Shown piece after piece: positions 11,539 to 21,355 of a stretch of DNA of 64,000 bases; position 1 is the stretch's first letter; the number at the start of each line of letters is the position of its first letter. Under the pieces are notes generated by a model. The model searched no databases. It worked only from the letters and a program-made list of their open reading frames with translations, and was not told the DNA's origin. Source of the stretch: Canna indica (lineage: Eukaryota > Streptophyta > Magnoliopsida > Zingiberales > Cannaceae); assembly GCA_034359265.1 (NCBI GenBank), contig CP136893.1:17923001-17987000 (forward strand), given 5' to 3'. The translations under genes and the position numbers were made by a program.

Positions 11539-12893
11539 CGCCGATGATGATGACGGAGAGGTAAGCAGGGGGGAGGCGGCGAAGAGACTGGCTGAGGGGC
11601 CGTCTCCGACGAAGGCTTCGGAGGAGGGCTGGCGTCAAGGTCATCCTCCAGATCAGGCCCACCCGAGTCGAAGCTCGTCAGAGGAAGACCATCATTGTCA
11701 CCGAAGATCCATCGGAACCAAGAGATGCGGAGCAATACCGAGTATCTACAACCATCCGCGATCGCCAATATTTTTCGAGGAATCTTGTCGAGGGAGCGAA
11801 CACGGATGCGGACGCGACAGGCCTCAGATTCCGACCATCGCAGAGACCGAGCATCAATCGCATCGAATGCACCAAAGGGGCTGGTGAGCAATGCGAGAGC
11901 ATCCTCGTTCCAATATATCAGAGGAAGTCCTTCGAGAACAAGGCCGACGCTCATCTCATAGTCAGGAACTGGCTCAAAGGATTCGTCGCTGGACCAGTCC
12001 TCAATGCGGAGCGAAGCGTCACCCCACCTAATGGACCTCCGCTTGATCAACGCAATTTTGTAATAAGAATTACGCTCCACCGGAGTAGTGATCAGGTATC
12101 TACCGTCTTTGAGAGATCGTTGATGCCATTGATTCCGGTGTGATGCAGCATCACGAAAACACGAAGCAAGAAAACCAGCAATATCCGAACGGACACGAAG
12201 CCGACCAACGATCGACACCACCACACATCTTTCATGGAGATATCCAACCCGGTTGAGCGTAGAAGCGGAGGGGTGCAAGTGGAGCTCGACCGAGTCAGGA
12301 CGGTCCGCCTCAGAGCACCCTGAAGACGAAGACCCAAGGAGAGACACCGAAGGAGGAACATCTTGCTGAACAGAAGTACCGACAAATCGAGATGGAGGAG
12401 GCGGTGGGTGCAACAGCGATGAGGGAGAAGGAGGGGCGGGTGGGGCCGAAGACGAAGACCGAGAAGATAGAGAAGAGCCGCGATGCGAGGAGGAAGAGCA
12501 ACGGCTAGCACGATGACCGGGAATCTTACATAAGTAGCAGACCGCAGGGGCGTGACATCGAAAACTGGGGTGACCAATACGACAACAGTTGAAACATTTC
12601 CCCGAGCGTCGGAGCTCATCCACGATGACAGATATCTTCAAAGAAGCAGGCGGAGCAGTGGAAGAAGGAGCAGGACGGGAATGGCGAATATGCGGCGGAG
12701 GTGAAATAGGGTGAGATCGAACCACATCGGCGAAGGAGCGAGAGGGAACCCAATACGATGATGATGGCCGCGGGGCCACAGCGAAAGTAACACGACGGCG
12801 ACGGCGCCTAGGAGTGACCATCGTCCAGTCCTCATTGCCTGAGGAGAAGGATAGACCACCGGGTCTAGACGGAGAAGCCGTTTCTTGCTTCAT
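11517..12893 (-). CDS. LINE ORF1: CCHC zinc-knuckle nucleic-acid-binding protein
   Basis: The ATG at 12893 is chosen; an upstream TTG is the only in-frame extension. The roughly 458-aa product has a basic RRRRRR stretch and then two adjacent CX2CX4HX4C knuckles (CFNCCRIGHPSFRC and CYLCKIPGHRASRC). After a Ser/Pro-rich linker comes an alpha/beta region with the look of the plant retrotransposon DUF4283 domain (RSLKDGRYLITTP...WFRWIFG). Such ORF1 proteins coat LINE RNA. The frame stops inside a TCATCATCATCGG tract, and the next frame continues without a gap, so the protein is probably truncated relative to its ancestor. Confidence 0.85.
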   Translation of the reverse strand: MKQETASPSRPGGLSFSSGNEDWTMVTPRRRRRRVTFAVAPRPSSSYWVPSRSFADVVRSHPISPPPHIRHSRPAPSSTAPPASLKISVIVDELRRSGKCFNCCRIGHPSFRCHAPAVCYLCKIPGHRASRCSSSSHRGSSLSSRSSSSAPPAPPSPSSLLHPPPPPSRFVGTSVQQDVPPSVSLLGSSSSGCSEADRPDSVELHLHPSASTLNRVGYLHERCVVVSIVGRLRVRSDIAGFLASCFRDAASHRNQWHQRSLKDGRYLITTPVERNSYYKIALIKRRSIRWGDASLRIEDWSSDESFEPVPDYEMSVGLVLEGLPLIYWNEDALALLTSPFGAFDAIDARSLRWSESEACRVRIRVRSLDKIPRKILAIADGCRYSVLLRISWFRWIFGDNDGLPLTSFDSGGPDLEDDLDASPPPKPSSETAPQPVSSPPPPCLPLRHHHRRWCRWTV

Positions 12894-12945
12894 CGGATGT
12901 GCCCTAGCCAAAAGAGCGGCAGTTCTATTTGAATCATGTTAAGTT

Positions 12946-14127
12946 GGTGTCCTCTTTGATATATAATTCAAGTTGTATCATATATTTGAATTTAGATTGA
13001 GTTGTAAAGGATTGTTGATAGGTTCCAAAGTTCCTAATTTGTTGAGTCAAACAGTGACATATTCAGTCTAAAAAACTTTAGTTTTCTGCGTTTCAGCTAG
13101 TTGTTTCAAAACCGAGAAATTCGACCATTATGCAAATATGTGTCCTCTCAATTCATAATCAATTATCACAATGCAAAAGAGGAACTTAACCGGCAAACCT
13201 TTTTCTAACACGAGGAAGCTCACCCATTAGAATTGGAGCCCATACTGCTACCACCTATCAGAAAAGGCATTTTTAAAGACCAACAAGGTTGAGGACAGAT
13301 GACTTCAACTTTAGGAAATCTTGCATCAGATAACAATTCTGGAAGTAGCTGTGTGGTGCTCTTCAATCAGAGTGGTTGATTCTCCATCAGGGATCTTAAT
13401 TCCTGCAATAAAGTTATACTAAATTTTACTAGGATGTCAGATAAAGAATAAGCAAATTAAGAAGGAAGAACTTGACACCATGGCCCTACAACAAACAGGT
13501 AATAAAACACTGAAACTAGATAACAACTGATCTTTTAACGACCCAAACTATTAGCAATTAGCATGGCATAGAGAAATCAAATAGACTTCTTGCAAGCAAT
13601 CATATCCAAGGAAAAAACCACAGAAAAAAAGAAATAGACATAAGCGTAGCAAATCAATGTTAGATTATGCTAGTAAATTGTTACACTGAAGGAGTCCTAG
13701 CTAAAGATCGACCTCTGAGTTACATGCTTTTGAATTCAAGATTACATTTTTTTCACAGAGAGATGAATACCAAACATTTTATTTGCTCACTTTGAGAAGA
13801 ATAATAGTCATAGAAAACAAAATTGTTCTCTTCATTACGAGACTGAGGTTACGAGCGCCCGATCAACAAACGAGAATCGACTACAGCAGCAAGATGACGA
13901 TGATAGAAGAAGAGAAGAAGAGGAAGATAGAAACAAGAGATACAAGCGCGCGATGAATGAAAGGAAGAGAAGATGGAAAGGTGGTAGTGTTCTCTCGCTC
14001 ACGCCACCGCCTTTCTCCTCTCCTCCCTCCTCCAGAGGCAGCGCGACCAACTTGAAACACCGCCTCGAGTGATATAGCTCGCTCTTTGGAATACATCGGA
14101 AAACTTTGTTTACAAATACATTAAAAT
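12946..14127. other. Intergenic, nothing recognised
   Basis: Non-coding sequence with a purine-rich GAAGAAGAG patch around 13905-13980. Short ORFs here are low-complexity readings of that patch. No RNA gene was found. Confidence 0.6.
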
Positions 14128-15121
14128 AAGGGATAACGTACAAAATGGTCCCCCAAATATATGCCGGTTTTCAAAGTGGTCCCCCAAAGAAAAAATTGGT
14201 CATAGTTGTCCCCTAAATATTTTCCGTTATCAAATCGGTCCCTGTCGTCACCTAGTTGGCATAACGTCGTTACTTCTATCTTATGTGGCAAACCGAAATC
14301 TGACATGGCTAGATTAATGTCACCTCATATCAGCGAACGAAATGTGATGTGGGATAACTAATTCCACATCATATTTACGTTAACCCACCCACTTCCCCAC
14401 ATTCCCTAAATATAACACCCGAATATAAACCCTAACCAACGATTCCCCCAATTTCCGCCTAAGAGACGAAGATGAGACTGACGAAGAACTCCTTGGGATG
14501 GAGGCGAGTGGTGAAGGCGATTGTAAAGTCAAAGAAATCCAAAAAATGCAAGGCTCCACCACCTCCACCTTTCGAACCGCATGTGGAGGATTGTAAGTTC
14601 TACTTCATAGTGTGTTTAGGGTTTTTTTTCAATCTTTGATTTTTGTAATATGTTTAGGATTTTTTGCGAGTTTTATTTCTTGTAATATGTTTAGGGTTTT
14701 AATTCGATTACTGAGGGTTTCATTGAATGTTCATTGTTGTAATGTAGTTTGAAATTTGAATTTTTAAAGGTTTTGTTTGAATGTTCAGTGCTAATGTAGG
14801 TTCAAATTTGAATTTTGAAAGCTTTGGTTTGAATGTTCAATGCTGTAATGTAGCTTCAAATTTGAATTTTGAAAGCTTTTGTTTAATGCATGCTACCGAT
14901 GTATTTAGCTTGAATAGTTGAATGTTTTTAATAGGTGATTTGGATAAGCCTTTTACTATTGAGCTACACCATGGAGGTTGTTTTATAGGAGAGGAGGTTT
15001 TGAATTATGTTGGGGGGGGGGGGGGGGGGGGGGGGCAACGTACACAATGCCAAATTGTGAGTTGGATTTGTGGTATTTACAAGAGTTGATAGTTGTTTTA
15101 AAGGAGCTTGGATATAAGAGG
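14128..15121 (+). mobile_element. Left part of a Mutator-like element (MULE)
   Basis: It starts with GGGATAACGTACAAAATGG followed by repeated GGTCCCCCAAA/AAATAT blocks (14128-14245), a layout common at MULE ends in plants. A transcribed leader and an intron follow, then an exon from about 14937 that encodes PFTIELHHGG... and later LQELIVVLKELGYKR, the N-terminal PMD-like region of MULE transposases. A run of 24 G at 15012-15035 interrupts this exon. The element is cut at 15121 by the Copia insertion, and the same reading frame resumes at 31992. The right terminal inverted repeat was not found. Confidence 0.75.
15012..15035 (+). repeat. Poly(G) tract of 24
   Basis: An unbroken run of G lies in the N-terminal MULE exon, where related proteins have a YVGG-type segment. 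It is either a microsatellite expansion in a dead gene or an assembly artefact. Confidence 0.9.
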
Positions 15122-16397
15122 TGTGGGCTTAAGGTTTTCTACCTTGGTCTTAATCTCGATTTTGATGATAATAAATATGGAACTAATGTTTCATTGAGAA
15201 ATATTATCAGGTTCCATATCGATTAGCACTTGATGTTATCGATCGAAAATATCGAAGAAATCAAAAAATTGGAAGGACATTGATCGACGCGTTCGAGTTC
15301 GTCGTAGAAATCTCTCGAAGTTCGACGTGTGCACCAAAGACGCATTGGATGAGTCTAAAGAACACATGGAAAGCTCTCCAAGTTGATGCACGTTGAAGGC
15401 CAGAACCCGAAAATGAAGCGCGCAAGAAGAAGGCTGAAAAAATCAAGCTCAGCCCAAGTTCGGTCGATCGGTCGGTCGACCGAATATAGTAAAAAATTGG
15501 CAGTAGCCAATTCGGTCGATCGAAGTGCGCCCAGAAGCGGTAGAATGTCGCGGTCGCTTGGGCAGTCGATCCATCGATCGACCGACGATCGATCGGCAAG
15601 AGACCGGGCGTCGTCGACGGGTAGAAAAACGCCCGTTGACGACCCTTGGTGTTTGGGGGTTATAAATACCCATCCCAAACTCATTCCTAACCTAATGTTG
15701 ATGCTTCCAAGTCTCAAAGAGTGATCCTAAGCATCTCCTAAGCCCTTTCATGATCAAATCCACAAAACCTAGCTCTTGATCCCTCATCCTCAAGTGTTCT
15801 TCATTAAAGGGGTATTCAAGCTTGCTAGGCTCAAGAAGAAGAGGTGTCCTAATTGTGATAAGTTCTCTTTACTCTCTTCTTGTGATTAAGGTGTTTTTAT
15901 TTTGTTTTGATTTGATTTACTTGAGTTTGTAAGAAGACCTAGTGTGTGGTCTTGTGTTTAAGTGGTTACCTTGGTGTAGAAGATGTAAAACCACTTGTGT
16001 AAACTAAGTTAGGAGTAGGTCTTAGGAATTGAGGTGAGAAAACTCACTCGGTAGGAAGGCGGAATACTTCCGGGTGTGGAAGTGCCTTCGAGGTGAGTGT
16101 AGGGTCTTTCCGGTGTAAAGTTATCAATTGTAAGCTACTCATAATTTAATGGACTTTGTTTGGAAATCCTAAGCGGGGTGCTTAGGTAGTGGAGTAGGCA
16201 TTGGGGCCGAACCACTATAAATAATTGTGTTAGTATTGATATATTGTTTTGTGTTAATTGCTTCATATTTATTGCTTTCGCTTGCTATTAATATCGTGCT
16301 TAGCCTAACTAATCAATAAACGATTAAAATCAAAATTATACGATAAGATTAGTTAACATACTATTCACCCCCCTCTAGTGTGGCCATTTCACGAATA
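15122..16397 (+). repeat. 5' LTR of the gag-only Copia element
   Basis: It aligns end to end with 30769-31991. The main difference is about 50 bp (near 15465-15515) that is present here and missing from the 3' LTR between GGTCGA direct repeats. The start TGTGGGC and end ACGAATA are mutated versions of the TGTTGGC...CCAACA termini seen in the solo LTR. Confidence 0.92.
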
Positions 16398-16399
16398 AT

Positions 16400-16411
16400 T
16401 GGTATTAGAGC
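16400..16411 (+). promoter_or_regulatory. Primer-binding site (initiator tRNA-Met type)
   Basis: TGGTATTAGAGC follows the 5' LTR directly and differs by one base from the Copia consensus TGGTATCAGAGC. Confidence 0.88.
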
Positions 16412-16466
16412 GGGTCCGTAGCTTAAGATTTCACCGTCTCTTCTACACTTTGCTTCGATCCAAAAA

Positions 16467-17900
16467 ATGACACTAGAGAGTTTAGCGTCTTCACCTCCTA
16501 GATTCGATGCCTCGAACTTTGGTCTTTGGAAATATATGATGTACACATATTTAAAGACTAAGGGTTTTGGTGTCCTTAACATGTTAAGACTAGAATTCAT
16601 TGAACCTAAGGTTGACATGCATGCTTGGAGTGAATTAGATAAGAAAATGTTTAAGTATAATGTAGATGTCATGAATTGTATTCTTTGCACGTTACCAAAT
16701 GACATCCTAGATAAAGTCATGTATTGCTCTTCGGCTTATGATTTATGGGCCACTTTAAATATTTTATATGATTATGCCAAAACCGAAGAGATTGACACTT
16801 TTGATGAAGGTGGTGATGACAATGGTCACTCACCTACTACTAATCTTGGTTTTGATGCCCATTGTGCTTCTAGTCAAAGGAGCAACTCTAAGAGCCGAAA
16901 ACGAAAGGTGATTTGTCATGCTTGCAAGGAAAAGAGGCATGTGAAGAAAAATTGTCCTACCATAGTGAACAAAGCAAGGAAGACATCAAGTGCTTCCACA
17001 TCCACATCTTACTCAAGTGAAGCATCCTCTTTTTATGACCATGAAGCCACCTTGAAAGTTTATCTCATGGATGCTAATGATGTGGTTCACTCTTCTCCTT
17101 CTCGTCATGCTAATGATAATAATAATGCTAGCTCTACTAGTTCTCTTGACATATCATATAATGAGTTAGTAAATGAATACAAGAAAATATATGCCTTGCT
17201 TGTTAAAAAGGATAATGAAAATAAAAGATTGAAGAAAGATAATATAAGACTGAACTCTCATGTGGATGAACTAAAACTAGAAAATGAGATAATGAAATCT
17301 AGTTATTTTGATTCTTCCCATGATAGGTTGAAGCTTGAGCTTAAGGACTTAAAGCTTGAGAATGAAAATTTGAAACTTGAGAATTCAAAAATTATAAGTC
17401 AAAACAACAATTTGAAATCTCAATCTAAAGCCTTATATCAATCTCTTGATTCATTAAAAAATGAGGTTGTGTCCTTAAATAAGAAAGTAAACGAATTGAA
17501 AAATGTTTCATTTCTTAAGAACACTAGAAATGCTTATGTAAAGAATGCCAATGTTCATCATCATTCTCATGCTATGCATTCTACCATTAGACCTCATGAT
17601 CATAAGAAGAAGAATGATTTTTCTAAGAATGCTCATACTCATCACGTTTCACATGTCAAGCATTCAAATGATAGATCTAATGTCCGTAGCAAAAATTAAA
17701 AGAAATTCAATGGACATTATTTTTGTTGTGGTATTTTTGGCCATGCTATTTATGATTGTGCATTCAAGAAAAATCCAAGTGTAGCTAGGACACTTTGGAT
17801 TCCTAGGCCATCTAATCCCCAAGGACACAAAGCCATTTGGGTACCAAAAGTTTCATGCTCTTTTGTAGGGGGAGCTACCACACAAGGTAATGGAAATTGA
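16467..17900 (+). pseudogene. Copia gag with coiled coil and two zinc knuckles, one premature stop
   Basis: The ATG at 16467 opens a Copia-type gag N-terminus (FDASNFGLWKYMM..., then DLWATLNILYDYA). A CX2CX4HX4C knuckle (CHACKEKRHVKKNC) lies near residue 150. A long K/E/N/L-rich coiled coil covers about residues 230-355. A TAA at 17697-17699 stops the frame after 410 aa. The same frame then continues through a second, damaged knuckle ending FGHAIYDC and a WIPRP/KAIWVPKVS segment to a TGA at 17898. The relative on the minus strand has Lys codons where the TAA stands. No pol frame follows. Confidence 0.85.
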
Positions 17901-18656
17901 AGAGTTGAAGTTGACCAAGAAATTGAAGGAAGGATCCTTACATGTTTGCAACTTCAAAGTCTTCACCTAGACTAGATGCCTTAGGTTTAAGAATTGGCAT
18001 CTAAATCACTTGGTATCATCACATTTTCTCTACTTGTATGCTTGAAGATGGTGTTTATGATACATGCTTAAAATTAATTAATTTTCCCAGTTCTTAATAT
18101 ATTTCAAATGACTTTTGATTTTCTGATTTCTCGGTCTCTTCGGAGACCTATGTGGCCTATAACGGGCCTAAGCGATCTTGCGGTTCTAAATTGTAGGCTA
18201 ATTGTGGCCTTTCGATTTTTAACTAATAGGAAGGGTTGAAGATCTTACTTTTCAAATTTTCATATTTTGATATCTCTCGATTCGTTTTGGTTTCATGACG
18301 ATTCTACTTGAAATAAATTTATCACTATCTAGCTTAGGTTGAAAGTCTCAAATGAAGATTTCTATTTCACCTTTGTTATTTAGTATGCTAACTTGCTAGT
18401 TGTTATATTATTGTGCTACTAATGATTTTTGGCTTGCAAGTTAACATTTATGAAAATGGAAGGCTAATAATTAGGAGGAAAAGGATAAGTTTGGCAAAAT
18501 TCTCATGTAAGAGGTATGTCTTTGAATTTCGTAAAAATCTTAGCATAATACCTTAATATTCATGCTTTATTGGTGTCTCTATACTCATGATTAGAGTTGC
18601 TTGATAAATCCTTGATTCTCATGAGTAGGTAGAATTTTAGTACTTAGGCAAGTTTC
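17901..18656 (+). other. Non-coding internal region of the Copia element
   Basis: The sequence is colinear with the reverse complement of about 41330-42080 and has no ORF. It contains a GGTCTCTTCGGAGACC palindrome at about 18132-18150 that is shared by the second copy. It ends at the GTTTC TSD of the solo LTR. Confidence 0.8.
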
Positions 18657-19104
18657 TGTTGGGTGAAATGGCACACTAGAGGGGGGGGGGGTTGAATAGT
18701 GTGTTAACTAAATCTATTTGCCTAATTCCGAGTTTAATCATTTTCTTAAACTACTTAGGCAATTTATAATTCGATGACTAAATGCGGAAGCAATAATAAT
18801 AATGCAATCAATACAAATAATATTTCAATGCTAACATAGAGATTTATAATAGTTCGGCCCCAATGCCTACTCCACTACCTAAGCACCCCGCTTAGGATTT
18901 CCAAACTTAGTTTTACTAGATTAATGATGTTTCCCTGACACGGAGGACTTTGACTCGAAGAGTCTCACTCTCGACCTAAGGCACTTCCACACCCGGAAGT
19001 CTCCGCCTTCTTACCGAGAGCACTCTTCCACCTCAATCCTAAGGGATAACTCAACTAAGGCATCGTTTGGTTGACACAACTTCCTACAGGAAGTTGCACT
19101 ACTA

Positions 19105-19465
19105 GAAAAATGGGCATCAGCAACGGCTGATGCTGTTGCTGAGCCATTGCTGAAAATCATCAGCAACGGCGTGCAACGGCTGGCGCCGTTGCAATGGAGC
19201 CGTGGCAGAAAATCGCGTTGTTGATAACTTAGCAACGGATCAGCAACAGCCGCTCGGGCCGTTGCTAAAAATATTATCAGCAACGATTTTGCCACGGACG
19301 CGGAGCCGTTGCCGATAACATTAATAGCAATGGCTGGTGAGCCCGTAGCAACGCCGTTAGTAAAAGCCCGTTGCTAAGCTGTTGTTGTAGGTTATCAGCA
19401 ACGGCTTTCGATAAACTTTTAGCAATGGCTTTCCGACGGACGGCCATGGGAAAGCCGTTGCTGAT
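19105..19465. repeat. CACTA subterminal repeats, left side
   Basis: More than ten copies of AGCAACGGC or its complement GCCGTTGC occur with 10-30 bp spacing. In En/Spm elements such repeats bind the TNPA-type protein. Confidence 0.85.
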
Positions 19466-19785
19466 GATGTGAACCTGGTAACGAAAAAAATTAAAATTTC
19501 AAATTTCCATTGATACATTGATACATTATCTGATACATAACTCACACACTCATACACTCATATACACATTCATTCACACATCACAAATACACCAAGATAT
19601 ACATCAAAATAATTATATTTATATTTATAATTATCCACAATAGTATAAAAACTATTGAAATGCAAAATTGAAGTATCAATATCTAAATAAAATAAATTAA
19701 ACAAGTATAATATATCAGTAACAAAGTCAATATAAAAAAAATCTCACGATGACGATGGAGGATGGCCTGGATCATTTGGCGGAGT

Positions 19786-21280
19786 CTAGAGTGCTTGAGT
19801 GTACACCGGCGTGGATTGACTCGAGGACGATGGATGAGATGATGCCGAAGAGATGCCTGCTTCGGGATGACCTGACATGTTGCATAGCATAGCATGCATC
19901 TCCGCCATTATCTGACTCTGGCGCTCCATCATCTCAGTCTGACGCACGACCGTCTCCTCTAGAGTCCTTATTCTGCTACTATGATCATAACTAGATCTGG
20001 AGCTGGACGGCCGCTCACAAGCGATCGGAGGGGTCGGTGCCCCAAATGGCCCTAGTACGGCTCGCGCATGACCACTATCTGCAAAGCCATATACGCGGCC
20101 ATGGTCCCAGCCACCTGCGGCCTCGACCCACGTTGCTGCGTCAAAGTCCTCGGGGGTGCCCCCGCGCTGCACCACCGTCTGGCTGTAGGTCTCCTACTCG
20201 AGTTTGATTTTTTGTTTAATATTTATCATAAAACTTAAATTATAAATATATAATGAATAATTTAAACAAATATATAGTTACCATAATGTATGCAGCGCGG
20301 TTGTCAATGTACTCCCCCGTCCCATGTGCTCGACGGTGAGTCCGCTCAAACACCGCCATCGGGGAGGGTCACTGGACAGTCCCGTCATCCGACACCGTCG
20401 TCTACATTTACAAAACAAATACATTAATTAGTACACATAGTAACAAATAAAATATATAATTAAAAGGTATACTTACCATACGGTTCACGTGCACTGCAAA
20501 TGCAATAGAGCCGCCGGTGTGACGCGCTGCTCCCCCCGACATGCGATTTCTAGCCGCATTCCTAGAAACCTCCTGCCATCGATCCGTCGACCATATTCTC
20601 ACGAGTTGATCCCATATATCCGGAGTAATCCAATCGGGGTCGTATCCCCGAGTCTCCGCGATGTTAGTAGTCCCAGCTCGTGCCATCGCCTGGAACCGGG
20701 CCTGCCCCAACTGCCCATTGTACCTTGCCCGGGAAATAGCCTCCCAAGCAGCGTAAATGAAGGGCCTTTGGTCCTCAGCCCATGTATATCGAGCCTGCAG
20801 AATAATAATATCAGTACCAATATTAATCATCATGCATGTAAAAATAATAATAATATGTGCCTCAAACTCGCGCCATAACATGTCGACGTGCTCGCTAGGC
20901 ACGTGAGACCACGTAGGCCATGCCCCGTGTATGTATCGTCGAATAGTAGAAGAAATGCTCCTCGGCACTTCTTCTTGCTCGAACTGCCACAACAAAAATA
21001 AATTTTAATATTATATTATGATATAATGAATTTGTAATGATTCATAATTCATGATATATTATCGCTCCCCAATCACGCTAATAAATCTACGTGACTTTGT
21101 GGCTGGCGGAGGCTGCCACCTGTTCGGCCCGCGTGGCCGCCTGCGTCTGAATGTACTAGCATCGACAGTATCATCGGCATGAGGATCAGCAACAGGAGGA
21201 TCAGCAGCATGAGTAAGTGTAGGAGTCTCACCGATCGGAGACTCCGAAGCTCTCCTGCGACGATAACCACGACAAGACAT
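19786..21280 (-). pseudogene. CACTA second gene, Transposase_24-like, broken
   Basis: The exons run from right to left. An N-terminal basic exon (21059-21280) is followed by an exon encoding RYIHGAWPTWSHVP (about 20880-20995) and one encoding YTWAEDQRPFIYAAWE...WQEVSRNAARN (about 20480-20795). A short exon ending in FERTHRRAHGTGEY follows (about 20283-20400), then a C-terminal exon with a coiled-coil-like TVVRQTEMMERQSQIMAEM segment (19786-20175). These match the plant transposase family Transposase_24. A TGA at 20369-20371 interrupts the short exon ahead of the FERTH motif. Exact splice sites were not all verified. Confidence 0.72.
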
Positions 21281-21355
21281 ATCTGTCGAATAGACATATA
21301 ATCAGATTATTGTATAAATAGTAGAGATATATTTAATAAAATATATACTTTACAA

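Larger units (their letters stand above)
6861..12926 (-). mobile_element. L1-type LINE, near full length, 19-bp TSD
   Basis: The element lies on the minus strand with its 3' poly(A) visible as a T run at 6861. A perfect 19-bp direct repeat, ATTTGAATCATGTTAAGTT, flanks it at 6842-6860 and 12927-12945. Coding order on the minus strand is ORF1 (nucleic-acid binding, CCHC) and then ORF2 (endonuclease plus reverse transcriptase). The first ATG of ORF1 is only about 33 bp from the 5' end, so the 5' UTR is very short or slightly truncated. The perfect TSD and uninterrupted ORF2 point to a recent insertion. No RNase H domain is seen after the RT. Confidence 0.93.

Noticed and set aside
13835..14143. 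Minus-strand ORF with Leu/Phe/Ser-rich C-terminus
   Set aside because: It reads a purine-rich patch on the other strand, has no conserved segment and looks non-coding.
17545..17784. Overlapping frame after the gag
   Set aside because: It is a shadow of gag. The real frame continues after the TAA and carries the second knuckle.
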